Assembly: GCA_016191815.1 (NCBI GenBank)
Contig: JACPVI010000074.1
Coordinates: 48,039-112,038 of the forward strand
DNA from: Myxococcales bacterium
Lineage (GTDB): Bacteria; Myxococcota; Myxococcia; Myxococcales; Myxococcaceae
Direction of reading: 5' to 3'
Length of the DNA stretch: 64,000 nt
In this document: positions 10,465-18,141 of the stretch, in pieces
Position numbering within the stretch: position 1 is the first letter of the stretch
How the letters are laid out: the number at the start of each line of letters is the position of its first letter
Translations under genes and position numbers: made by a program
Notes under the pieces: model-generated
Database searches by the model: none
The model's input: only the letters and a program-made list of their open reading frames with translations
Told to the model about the DNA's origin: nothing

Positions 10465-11397
10465 TCAGCGGAAGCTCGGCCGCCCCAGGTAGCCCGTCAG
10501 CCGAGCCAGCCGCCAGGAGCTGTCCTTCGGATCCGGCGGCAGCGCAGACAGCCCCATCCCGTACACTCCCAAGGACTTGGAGAACTCGGGGTCGGTCTTC
10601 AGCCGCACCTCGACGTTCGGCTCGGAGTACTCGAGTCGCTTGGCGAGCTTGAGCGTCCCCGAGGCTTTCACCTCGAGCCCTTTCCCCTTTACGGTGAAGT
10701 CCTCGATGGTGCCGGCGCCCTTGTCGAACTTGATTGCCCCGTTCACCTCTCCGAGGCCGATCTTCGGGAGATCCACCGGCGTCGGCTCCGGCCCGTACAT
10801 CGGGATGGCGATCTCCACGCTGCCGCCGTTCACCGTCACCTCGCTCAGCTCGAGCGTGAGCTTGCCCGAGGCCTGGCCGAGGTCAGGCTCCTTGACCTTC
10901 GAGCCCCCGATGGCGGCCAGCGGGATCACCAGCTCCAGCTCCCCGCCCGCCTTCCCCGACAGGTCAAGGCCGCTGAAGCCTTTCACGTTGCCCTCCGAGA
11001 GGTTCAGCTCCTCCGCGCTCGCCCTCACCACCACCTCCCGCAGCCCGCCCACCTCCGCGGATACGCTGCCGCCCAGCGCGTCGGCCTTCACCGCCACTCC
11101 GAGGGGGAACAGCGTCGGCCGCATCGACACCGACTTGATGATCAGCGGCTCGGGTGGTTTCTCCTCGGCCCCGGTCGCCCGCTTGCTGATCTGCACCTGC
11201 CTCGCCCTCACGCCGAAGAGCCCCGGCCCGATCGAGCCCATCTTCACGTACAGCCCGGCCGCCTCCGCCTCGGCCTGGACCCTGGCCCTCAGCGCCTCGT
11301 AGGGGAAGGTGAGGTAGACCGACACCACCAGGGCCGCGAGGCTGAACGCCACGTAGCCGACGATGACTTTCCAGCGCGCCGTCTTCCGTTCGGGCAT
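10465..11397 (-). CDS. gspN: Type II secretion system protein GspN
   Basis: A 310-residue protein ending the secretion operon. One N-terminal membrane anchor (VIVGYVAFSLAALVVSVYLT, about residues 10-30) is followed by a periplasmic domain rich in beta-strands with repeats such as GGSVEIAIPMYGPEP and KVKEPDLGQASGKLTLELSE, resembling the AsmA-like fold of GspN proteins. The call rests on its place after gspM and this architecture. GspN is absent from many systems and its exact task is unclear; in others it is an inner-membrane accessory. It starts nine bases after gspM stops. Confidence 0.8.
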   Translation of the reverse strand: MPERKTARWKVIVGYVAFSLAALVVSVYLTFPYEALRARVQAEAEAAGLYVKMGSIGPGLFGVRARQVQISKRATGAEEKPPEPLIIKSVSMRPTLFPLGVAVKADALGGSVSAEVGGLREVVVRASAEELNLSEGNVKGFSGLDLSGKAGGELELVIPLAAIGGSKVKEPDLGQASGKLTLELSEVTVNGGSVEIAIPMYGPEPTPVDLPKIGLGEVNGAIKFDKGAGTIEDFTVKGKGLEVKASGTLKLAKRLEYSEPNVEVRLKTDPEFSKSLGVYGMGLSALPPDPKDSSWRLARLTGYLGRPSFR

Positions 11398-11406
11398 CGC
11401 GTCCGC

Positions 11407-11961
11407 CTACTTGAGCCGATAGGTGGCGATCGTCACCCAGGCGGTCAAGGTTTCGCTGGCCACCCGAGGCTCCACCCTGAGGTTCTTCACCTTCACCACG
11501 CCCGGGCCGGCCTCCACCAACGAGAGAAAGTCCACCAGCCTGCCCAGGCTGATGTCGGTCAGGGTCAGCTCCACCGCGCTCTCCACGATCTTCCCGTCGC
11601 CCAGCGTCACGTCCGCCTTGGGGTTGATGGTGGGAATGTCCAGGCCCGCCGCGGTCCCCTTCTCTTCGACGTAGCTGATCAGCCGGATGTTGGAGGCGCC
11701 CAGCTGCCGCTCCACTCCTTGCCGCTGCTGCTCGGCGTCGCGGTAGCTCGCCGCCAGGGCCTGCACCTCGCCCAGCTTCGAGAGCTTGTCCTGAGTGCGT
11801 CGCCGGTAGGCATCGGCACTGCTAGAGAAAGAGAAGGCGATCAGGAAGACCACGAACCCGACCACCGCCAGGGCGGCGATGCCCACCAGCCGCCGCTCGC
11901 GCTCGGTCAGGCGGGCGAAGCTCGCCTGGGCATCGGAGATGAGGGTCCTAAGCTTCTCCAT
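11407..11961 (-). CDS. gspM: Type II secretion system protein GspM
   Basis: A 184-residue bitopic protein of the assembly platform. A cytoplasmic N-terminus containing LTERERRLVGI leads to one membrane helix (AALAVVGFVVFLIAFSF, about residues 29-46), a coiled-coil stretch, then a ferredoxin-like periplasmic domain (TLTDISLGRLVDFLSLVEAG, then VVKVKNLRVEP). In the family GspM partners with GspL. It lies directly downstream of gspL with a gap of four bases. Length is normal for the family. Confidence 0.88.
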   Translation of the reverse strand: MEKLRTLISDAQASFARLTERERRLVGIAALAVVGFVVFLIAFSFSSSADAYRRRTQDKLSKLGEVQALAASYRDAEQQRQGVERQLGASNIRLISYVEEKGTAAGLDIPTINPKADVTLGDGKIVESAVELTLTDISLGRLVDFLSLVEAGPGVVKVKNLRVEPRVASETLTAWVTIATYRLK

Positions 11962-11965
11962 ATCG

Positions 11966-13534
11966 TCATCCCTGGGGCGGTGCGTCGGGGCACTCGACCT
12001 GAATGTCGAGCCGGAAGGTCACCTTCTGGCCGTCGCGCGTCTTCTCCACCTTCCCCTCCTGGACCTCCTTGAAGCACTTGTAGGTCTTCAGCGCGGTGGT
12101 GATCTTGTCGATCTGCTTGGGGCTGTCGGTCTCGAAGCGCACGGTGACCCGCTCGAGGTCGATCACCACCTGGTCGATGGTGACCGGCGCGTCGGTGGGG
12201 AGCCGGGCGGTCAGCTCCGACAAAAGGCCAACCGCGGAGAGCTTGGGCAGCACTGCGGCGGGGCTCTCCTTGCCCTTGAGCATGTTGAGCGCGCGGTCGT
12301 AGTTCTTCTCGCACTGGCCCAGCACCCGCTGGGTGACCTCGCAGAGCAGGGCGTCCACCTGCCGCTCGCGCCGCGCCAGGACCGAGTTGCGCACGACGCC
12401 GGAGGCCACCAGGAGGATGAGCAGCACCGCCCCGAACGAGGCCAGGAGCCCCACCTTGTCCTTGAGGTAGTCGTAGTCGCCCTTGAAAGCGAAGTCCCCG
12501 CGGCGGAAGTTGAACCTCGGCGCCTTGGCCCCGGAGGCCTGGCCACGCAGGGCGAGCGCAAAGGCCTGTGCCGCCAGCGGCTCCTCCTCCGGCTTGATCC
12601 CGCTTCCCTCCTCGGCGGGGAGCTTCAGCCGCTCCACCGGGACTTGCAGGTCGCGCTCCAGCTGCTGCTCGATGCCAGGCAGCCGCGCGGTGCCGCCGCA
12701 CAGGAGCACCTTCGACACCTGGCTCCGGCTCCGGGCGGAGTACGACTTCAAGGTGGGCCTCAGCTCGCGCAAGAGGACGTGCAGCCCGCGCACCAGCGCT
12801 CCGGCGGCGCGCTCGGCGTCGGCTCCCACCGCATCGGGCCCCACCGCGCCGTTGGCCTCTTTCCACCCGTCAGCCTCGGGCAGGGGGAGCTGGAACTCGG
12901 CGGCGAGCGCGCGGGAGAGGTCCCTCCCTCCGCCGGAGAAGGTGCGGGCCAGCTCCACCCCCGCTCCCAGGCGGCCGATCGCCACCGTGGTCCGCTCGTG
13001 GCCGATGTCCAGGACCGCCACCGGCTCGGCGTTGCCGAAGGACTCCATCACCGCGAGCAAGTTCTGGTAGGCCAGGCCGGGGTGGGTGATCACCCGCGGG
13101 TCGATCTTCAGCTCCTGCAGGAGGGAGAGCAGCGCGCTCAGCTCCTCCCTGCGCACCACCCCCACCATGAGGTCGCTCTTCTTCTCGCGCTGGGACAGCG
13201 GCTGGTAGTCGAACACCACCTCCTGGAGGTCGAAGGGGAGCTGCGCCTCCACCTCGAAGGGGAGGGCGGCCTCGATGCGCTTCGGATCGGTGAAGGGCAG
13301 GGTGAAGACGTGGGTGGCGAGCGAGGGGCCCGGCAGCGCCACTACCACCTGGTCGGCGCGCATCGAGGACTGGGAGAGCACCCCGCCCACCGCGGCGCGC
13401 AGCGAGGCGGCGCGATCGCCCTCGGCGCGGCCGGCGGCGGCGAAGGCGCGGGTCGAGTAGCCGCGGAGGCTGGTCTCGAGGAGCACCGCCTTCACCGAGT
13501 GGCCGCCGAGGTCGAGGCCGACGATGCGCCCCAT
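11966..13534 (-). CDS. gspL: Type II secretion system protein GspL (PilM-like)
   Basis: A 522-residue protein with an actin-like cytoplasmic domain: MGRIVGLDLGGHSVKAVLLE is the phosphate-1 loop, EPVAVLDIGHERTTVAIGRL the phosphate-2 loop, and VLLCGGTARLPGIEQQL the adenosine-side motif. A membrane helix (SFGAVLLILLVASGVV, about residues 365-385) precedes a periplasmic ferredoxin-like domain. In type II secretion GspL binds the GspE ATPase and GspM. The retained actin-type nucleotide motifs make it closer to PilM than to enterobacterial GspL, which has lost some. It is two bases downstream of gspK. Confidence 0.9.
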   Translation of the reverse strand: MGRIVGLDLGGHSVKAVLLETSLRGYSTRAFAAAGRAEGDRAASLRAAVGGVLSQSSMRADQVVVALPGPSLATHVFTLPFTDPKRIEAALPFEVEAQLPFDLQEVVFDYQPLSQREKKSDLMVGVVRREELSALLSLLQELKIDPRVITHPGLAYQNLLAVMESFGNAEPVAVLDIGHERTTVAIGRLGAGVELARTFSGGGRDLSRALAAEFQLPLPEADGWKEANGAVGPDAVGADAERAAGALVRGLHVLLRELRPTLKSYSARSRSQVSKVLLCGGTARLPGIEQQLERDLQVPVERLKLPAEEGSGIKPEEEPLAAQAFALALRGQASGAKAPRFNFRRGDFAFKGDYDYLKDKVGLLASFGAVLLILLVASGVVRNSVLARRERQVDALLCEVTQRVLGQCEKNYDRALNMLKGKESPAAVLPKLSAVGLLSELTARLPTDAPVTIDQVVIDLERVTVRFETDSPKQIDKITTALKTYKCFKEVQEGKVEKTRDGQKVTFRLDIQVECPDAPPQG

Positions 13535-13536
13535 GG

Positions 13537-14865
13537 CTATTCCTCCCTCCAGTAGACCAGCGTCCCCAGCCCCTCGTTGAGGCGGACCACCGCGGTGATG
13601 GTCTTCGACACCGAGCCCGCCTCGCCGATCGCCTGGATCCGGTAGGTGGAGCTCTTGTCGCCGACGTAGCGCTGGTTCTGCGGGTTGTTGAGGATGGTGG
13701 AGTTCACCGCCACCCCGGCCTGGGCGATCACATTGACGAAGTCGGCCACCGTCATCCCGAACACCGCGAACATCCGCGCGGTGCGGATCTTCTGGATCAG
13801 CCCGTCCATGAAGATGGGGTCGGACAGCCGCGGGTCGGGCCGCATCGGATCCGCGACCGAGTAGACCGCCAAGGCGAGGATCATCGGATCGTCGCTGTTG
13901 ACGTTGAGGCGCGAGTTCATGTCCGGGTAGATGGTCAGCCGGTCCCGGAAGGCGGCCATGAACTGGTCGTTCACTCCGTGGACCATGAACACCTCGTCCA
14001 GGCTGTCGAAGCGGGCGTTCTTGGCCCGGTAGCGCGGGTCGTACCGGTCGTAGAGCCCGTTCTCGTCGGCGAAGCCCTTCACGAACGGCTCCCCCTGGCC
14101 GGAGAGGTTCATCGCCGACTGCACCTCGTCCTCGTCCACCCAGTCCCGCATCGCCAGCACCAGGTCGGTGGGCGCCATCTTGACGCGGTTGGAGTCCTCC
14201 TTCTCGAAGAGGAACTCGTAGCGCTTGTCGCCGAAGAGGGCGAGGCTCTGCATCAACTGCACCTGGCCGGCCAGCGCCAGCGCGTCGAGCTTGTTCAGGT
14301 TAAGCCGCTCCTCCTCGTCGGAGATGCGCGTCTGGAAGCAGCCCTCGAACCCGCCGAACTTGCGCTGCCGCTGCTTCGCCGCCTCCTCGGGGTTGTCGCG
14401 GTCGAAGTCCAGATCCTTGGAGCGCGGGCCGATGCCGCCTTTTTGCTCCTCCACCTCGTTCACCATCCCCTGGAGCATGTAGCAGTCGACCTTGGCCATC
14501 CTCCACAGCTGCAGCGACATCGACGCCGGCTGGAAGGCGTTGGCACCGGCGCCCTGGGCTCCAGGGGCCTGGGCGCCTCCGACCAGCCCGGCAAGCAGGC
14601 TGGCCGGGTTGGGGATCTGGATCTGGTCGAGCTGGCGCTGGAACTTGAGCAGCAGCCGGGAGAGCCCGACGCCGCTCCGGGCGAGGAAGTAGGCGCGGAC
14701 CTCGTCGCGCTGGTTGGCGGCCATCTGCAGGTCGACCCGCGAGTTGTAGGCGAACTCGGTGGCCACCACCGTGAGGACGGCGATCGCCACCACCACCATG
14801 ATCAGCGCCACTCCGCGCTCGCTCACCCGCGCCAACGAGGCGCGCTTGCTCCTCTTGCGCCTCAC
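13537..14865 (-). CDS. gspK: Type II secretion minor pseudopilin GspK
   Basis: A 442-residue minor pseudopilin. The prepilin leader is long and basic (VRRKRSKRASLARVSERG), with cleavage expected between Gly and Val before VALIMVVVAIAVLTVVATEF. The large globular domain with DEEERLNLNKLDALA and RDWVDEDEVQSAMN fits the GspK alpha-domain inserted in the pilin fold. Position +5 is Met rather than the Glu of major pilins, as expected for GspK. The GTG start at 14865 overlaps the gspJ stop (GTGA). GspK caps the pseudopilus tip with GspI and GspJ. Confidence 0.92.
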   Translation of the reverse strand: MRRKRSKRASLARVSERGVALIMVVVAIAVLTVVATEFAYNSRVDLQMAANQRDEVRAYFLARSGVGLSRLLLKFQRQLDQIQIPNPASLLAGLVGGAQAPGAQGAGANAFQPASMSLQLWRMAKVDCYMLQGMVNEVEEQKGGIGPRSKDLDFDRDNPEEAAKQRQRKFGGFEGCFQTRISDEEERLNLNKLDALALAGQVQLMQSLALFGDKRYEFLFEKEDSNRVKMAPTDLVLAMRDWVDEDEVQSAMNLSGQGEPFVKGFADENGLYDRYDPRYRAKNARFDSLDEVFMVHGVNDQFMAAFRDRLTIYPDMNSRLNVNSDDPMILALAVYSVADPMRPDPRLSDPIFMDGLIQKIRTARMFAVFGMTVADFVNVIAQAGVAVNSTILNNPQNQRYVGDKSSTYRIQAIGEAGSVSKTITAVVRLNEGLGTLVYWREE

Positions 14866-15533
14866 TGGAACCTCTGGAACTCGGTGTTCAGCATCACCCG
14901 GGTCTGGGTGGCGTACTTCGCCTCCTTGCCGTTCTCGTCCAGGGCGGTGATGGTGATCCGCACCCGGGTGGGCAGGATGGACTTGCGCTCGGGGCGGCGG
15001 GTGTCCCACTCGTCGTCCCACTCCTTCTTTTCGCTGTCCCAGTACTCGAGCTCCAGCCGCTTCACGCCTTCGAACAGCACCTCCTCGGTGCCGCCGCGGT
15101 CCATGCGCTCGTCGAGGTTGGGGTTCTCCCGCCGGACGATGTCCTGGCGGCCGCGCGCATCGCGCTCGGTGGAGGTCTTCACCGTGTACTCCACCACCAT
15201 CTGGTCCGACTCCTTGGCGTCGGAGTAGAGCCGCTGGTGGGCGAGCGAGCTATAGAGCAGCCGGTCGCGCGCGCCCACGAAGTTGGTGGGCCGGTCGTAG
15301 GCGTCGCGGTAGCGCTTGGCATCGTAGCGGTCGCTCACGAAGGCGGCGCCGATCTCCCGGGACATCCGGCTCATCGCGGTGCGCAGCATGCGGTAGCGCT
15401 CGGCGTCGGCCTCCACCGTCTCCTTGGCGCGCATCCCGGTGTGGAAGGCCATGCCGATCATCCCGCCCATCAGCCCGGTGATGCCGATGGCGACCATCAC
15501 TTCCATCAGGGTGAAGCCGCGCGCGCGCCTCAT
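14862..15533 (-). CDS. gspJ: Type II secretion minor pseudopilin GspJ
   Basis: A 223-residue minor pseudopilin. A short leader MRRARG is followed by FTLMEVMVAIGITGLMGGMI with Glu at +5, the type IV prepilin signature recognised by the GspO/PilD peptidase (not in this window). The globular part contains MSRMSREIGAAFVSDRYDAK and VLFEGVKRLELEYWDSEKKE, matching the GspJ family. The ATG at 15533 overlaps the gspI stop as ATGA, and its own stop overlaps the gspK GTG. It forms the tip complex with GspI and GspK. Confidence 0.93.
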   Translation of the reverse strand: MRRARGFTLMEVMVAIGITGLMGGMIGMAFHTGMRAKETVEADAERYRMLRTAMSRMSREIGAAFVSDRYDAKRYRDAYDRPTNFVGARDRLLYSSLAHQRLYSDAKESDQMVVEYTVKTSTERDARGRQDIVRRENPNLDERMDRGGTEEVLFEGVKRLELEYWDSEKKEWDDEWDTRRPERKSILPTRVRITITALDENGKEAKYATQTRVMLNTEFQRFQ

Positions 15534-16471
15534 TCGTCGAACTCCGGGCGCTGGATCGGCACGTTCACTCCGGGGAACCCCGTGCGGGGAGGCAGCCGGG
15601 GGGGGGTGAAAGGGAGCGTCGAGCTGCCCGCCGCCGGAGGATGGAGCGCCAGCCACTGGGCCTGCGGAATGAGCGGCATTCCGTCCCTGGGGTCGACCAT
15701 GCCTCCAGTCGGACCGGGCCTCGGGTTGGGCACCACCTGTCCGTTGTCCTGGCGGACCCACGGCCCGGCCTGGTCAGCGATTCCCGGCACCGCGCCCATG
15801 GAGCTGATCACCCCCGCCGCGGCCGCCTGCTGCTGCGACATGCCTCCGTTGCGGTCCGAGCCTGGCCCCAGCGACACCACGTGGGTGACCAGGTCGATGC
15901 TCTCGGTCTGCTTGCCGTCCTTCCAGGTGACGGTGAGGTGCACCTCGCGCACCGCCTGGGTGATCTGCTCCACCATCTGGTTGAATTGGCCCTGGGCGAT
16001 CCCGGCGGCGGGGCCGAGGGCGGCGAGGCCCGCAGCGGGTCCGCCGCTCGCGGCACTTCCGCCCTTGGCGTCCTTGCCCGCGCCGAACAAGGCGGCCAGT
16101 GGGCCGAGGTCGTCCTCGCCCTCGCTCATCGGCAGGTTGAACACCGCGCTGAGGAGCTGCTCCGGCGAGAGGCCCTTGGTCCTCGGCGCGAGGATGCGCG
16201 CCCGCCACTTGAAGCTCGGCCAGCCCTCCTCGGAGAAGTCGCCCGACTCCTCGTCGTGGTCGGTAGGGAAGCCCTCGTCGTACAGCTCCTGCTCGATGTC
16301 GATCATCTTCGAGCGGGCGAGCAGCGAGGCCACGGTGAGCTTCTTGGTGTAGGCGTGGTTGGCGACCGCGCCCGAGTTGAGGCTGAAGATCGCCATCAGC
16401 GACAGCGCCAGGATCGCCATCGCCACCACCACCTCGAGCAGCGAGAAGCCGCGATGGGCCGGCCGGCTCAC
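15530..16471 (-). CDS. gspI: Type II secretion minor pseudopilin GspI (extended)
   Basis: A 313-residue pseudopilin. Leader VSRPAHRG is cut before FSLLEVVVAMAILALSLMAI (Glu at +5). The pilin body includes ARSKMIDIEQELYDEGFPTD and EVHLTVTWKDGKQTESIDLV. It is about twice the length of typical GspI (about 120-130 residues). The extra material is a low-complexity Gly/Ala insert in the middle and a C-terminal Pro/Gly-rich tail of roughly 100 residues (from about GAVPGIADQAGPWVRQDNGQ to the end). The GTG start at 16471 overlaps the gspH stop (GTGA). Confidence 0.9.
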   Translation of the reverse strand: MSRPAHRGFSLLEVVVAMAILALSLMAIFSLNSGAVANHAYTKKLTVASLLARSKMIDIEQELYDEGFPTDHDEESGDFSEEGWPSFKWRARILAPRTKGLSPEQLLSAVFNLPMSEGEDDLGPLAALFGAGKDAKGGSAASGGPAAGLAALGPAAGIAQGQFNQMVEQITQAVREVHLTVTWKDGKQTESIDLVTHVVSLGPGSDRNGGMSQQQAAAAGVISSMGAVPGIADQAGPWVRQDNGQVVPNPRPGPTGGMVDPRDGMPLIPQAQWLALHPPAAGSSTLPFTPPRLPPRTGFPGVNVPIQRPEFDE

Positions 16472-17148
16472 GATCTCGGCACCTCCAGCTCGTCGGCCAC
16501 CACCGCCACCTTCCCGGTGAGCGGCTGGACGGTGATGGTCCACACGTTGCTGCCCTGACGCACGTAGATCTGCGCCTTCTCGGTGAAGCCCTGGGGGAAG
16601 AAGTAGAGGAAGGCGGTGCCGCTCTCGGCCACCCGGCGCTGGTGCTTGGTCCAGACTCCCAGGCTGACCGCCGGCGGCAGCTCGCGCTGCTCGATCTCCG
16701 GAGAGGTGAACTGGGCGAAGCGGGCCACCTGGTCCACCCGGTCCTTCTCCGCGGCCAGCAATTCCTGGAGCGAGGGGCCCTCCCCGATGCCGCGCTCCCG
16801 CCGCTCGCTCTTCCTCTCGTCACGCTCGTCGGGGCGCGACAGCTCGCGCAGCTCCGCGTCCCGGTCCTTCCGGGAGGTGATGTTCCCGCTCGCGCACTCC
16901 GCCCAGTACTTCGCGGGCTGACCGTCGTCCTTCCCTGCGGGCATCTCGAACACCAGCCGGCAGGTCTTCCCGCTCAGCGCGGCGGTGTCGTACATCGCGC
17001 GGATTACCCCTCCCAACTCCCCGGCGGCGGCCTTGGCCTTGGTGCCGGTGAGGGCGCCCACCCCCATCACCGCGGCGGCGAACAGCACCGCGGCGATCGC
17101 CAGGGCGATCGTCACCTCGATGAGGGTGAGGCCGAGCGGGCGCTTCAT
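16468..17148 (-). CDS. gspH: Type II secretion minor pseudopilin GspH
   Basis: A 226-residue pseudopilin. The leader MKRPLG is followed by LTLIEVTIALAIAAVLFAAA with Glu at +5, then a globular domain ending in strands (SGTAFLYFFPQGFTEKAQIY and SNVWTITVQPLTGKVAVVAD) like the GspH C-terminal sheet. A charged insert (about residues 100-130, RPDERDERKSERRERG) makes it somewhat longer than usual. The ATG at 17148 overlaps the stop of a 48-residue gene as ATGA. GspH is thought to link the tip complex to the GspG filament. Confidence 0.92.
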   Translation of the reverse strand: MKRPLGLTLIEVTIALAIAAVLFAAAVMGVGALTGTKAKAAAGELGGVIRAMYDTAALSGKTCRLVFEMPAGKDDGQPAKYWAECASGNITSRKDRDAELRELSRPDERDERKSERRERGIGEGPSLQELLAAEKDRVDQVARFAQFTSPEIEQRELPPAVSLGVWTKHQRRVAESGTAFLYFFPQGFTEKAQIYVRQGSNVWTITVQPLTGKVAVVADELEVPRS

Positions 17149-17291
17149 GGCGAGGCTCCCAAGAGCTTCACCAGCGCTTGGAGGAGGGCGAACAGGCCGG
17201 CCGCCGCGGCCAAGGCCAGGCCGGTCTGCACGGGGGTCAGCCCGCGCGAAGGCTCGTCCTGCGGCTTCTTGTCGCGGTCCGGTCCGGCCAT
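17145..17291 (-). CDS. Small single-pass membrane protein in gsp operon
   Basis: A 48-residue open frame: a charged head (MAGPDRDKKPQDEPSRG), one hydrophobic segment (TGLALAAAAGLFALLQALVK), and a short tail ending GASP. Its ATG at 17291 is four bases after the gspG stop and its own stop overlaps the gspH start as ATGA, the same coupling used across the operon, which argues that it is translated. No family recognised. The predicted layout is N-in with a single helix of about 20 residues. It could be an assembly or stability factor for the pseudopilus, but that is inference from position only. Confidence 0.6.
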   Translation of the reverse strand: MAGPDRDKKPQDEPSRGLTPVQTGLALAAAAGLFALLQALVKLLGASP

Positions 17292-17295
17292 GGCC

Positions 17296-17850
17296 TCACT
17301 TCTTCTGCTCGGAGTCCTTGCTGGAGATGTCGGCGTCGGGGCCCTCGCCGCCGGGGGCCTTGTCCCTGCCGTAGGAGATGATCACCGGCTTGCCGCTCTC
17401 GAGCAGGTAGGTGTACTCGGTGCCCCAGGGGTCGAACGGGATCTTGTCGAGATTCTGGGTGTCGACCAGCGCCTTGATGCCCGAGCCGGTGTCCGGGTAG
17501 TGGCCCTTCTTGGCGTAGTACAGCTTCAAGGCCTGCTCGATGGCCTTGATGTCGAGATGCGCCGTGTCCCGTTTGGCTTCCTCGAGCTTGGGGATCACCG
17601 CCACGCTCACCGCGGCGGCGATCATCGCGAGGATGGTGATCACCACGATGATCTCGATCAGCGTCATGCCTCGGGAGAGGCGCTTGGACCGCCGAGCTCT
17701 GCCCGGTCCAGTCTTCCGGATGGGGCGTTGGCCACCCTCACTCTGACCCTCTCCCGCCAGCGGGAGGGGGGTACGGGGCTCGTCGGCTCGAGACGAAGCC
17801 TCGCGATCCATACTGCCGGGAGCGATCATTCTGGGCGTCGTGGCGTTCAC
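17296..17850 (-). CDS. gspG: Type II secretion major pseudopilin GspG
   Basis: The major pseudopilin. Mature sequence starts MTLIEIIVVITILAMIAAAV after a Gly, with Glu at +5; the C-terminal region has PDTGSGIKALVDTQNLDKIP, FDPWGTEYTYLLESG and an acidic end, typical of the GspG fold with its calcium site (about 122 mature residues). The leader is oddly long: the frame is open to a GTG at 17850 and passes through a palindromic repeat (17732-17772), so up to 62 residues precede the cleavage site. Normal leaders are 6-15 residues. ATGs at 17811 and further up are possible starts; the true one is not clear. Confidence 0.88.
   Translation of the reverse strand: MNATTPRMIAPGSMDREASSRADEPRTPLPLAGEGQSEGGQRPIRKTGPGRARRSKRLSRGMTLIEIIVVITILAMIAAAVSVAVIPKLEEAKRDTAHLDIKAIEQALKLYYAKKGHYPDTGSGIKALVDTQNLDKIPFDPWGTEYTYLLESGKPVIISYGRDKAPGGEGPDADISSKDSEQKK
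17732..17772 (-). repeat. Palindromic repeat, copy a (inside gspG leader)
   Basis: On the minus strand CCTCCCGCTGGCGGGAGAGG is a near-perfect palindrome followed by GTCAGAGTGAGGGT. The same core (CTCCCGC, short loop, GCGGGAGA, then GTCAGGGTGAG) recurs at 18074, 57017 and 59618. It is translated in the gspG leader as PLPLAGEGQSEGG. Confidence 0.7.
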
Positions 17851-17880
17851 TTGGGCGGTCCTTTGACTCGGTGTCCTCGG

Positions 17881-18141
17881 TCAGCGTGCCTGGGCGGTGG
17901 TGGTTTCCGGGCCCTGCGGCGGTCCGCTCCGCGCGCCGGGCGAATACAGAGCAAGTCCCACGCCGACGAGCGCCGCGGCCATCGCCACCATCGCCGCGGC
18001 GGTGACCCGCTGGACCCACACGTCCAGCCTGGTTGGGGCGTGCGAGCTCCCCTCTGCCGGAACGAGAGGAAATCCCCTCTCCCGCGCGCGGGAGACGGTC
18101 AGGGTGAGCTTGCCAGTTCTATGTGGTGCGCGCGGGCTCAT
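17881..18141 (-). CDS. Small membrane protein between gspF and gspG
   Basis: An 86-residue frame whose ATG overlaps the gspF stop as ATGA. Residues 1-10 are MSPRAPHRTG; residues 11-24 (KLTLTVSRARERGF) are encoded by a copy of the palindromic repeat; then RLDVWVQRV leads into one membrane helix (AAAMVAMAAALVGVGLALYS, about residues 48-68) and a polar tail. No family recognised. Coupling to gspF argues for translation. It may be an accessory protein of the platform, or a spacer gene that tolerated repeat insertion. A start inside the helix region cannot be excluded. Confidence 0.55.
   Translation of the reverse strand: MSPRAPHRTGKLTLTVSRARERGFPLVPAEGSSHAPTRLDVWVQRVTAAAMVAMAAALVGVGLALYSPGARSGPPQGPETTTAQAR
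18074..18108 (+). repeat. Palindromic repeat, copy b (inside 86-aa gene)
   Basis: CCCTCTCCCGCGCGCGGGAG is followed by ACGGTCAGGGTGAG on the plus strand. It is the same element as at 17732 but in opposite orientation, about 300 bases away, and lies in frame in the small gene at 17881-18141. Confidence 0.7.
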
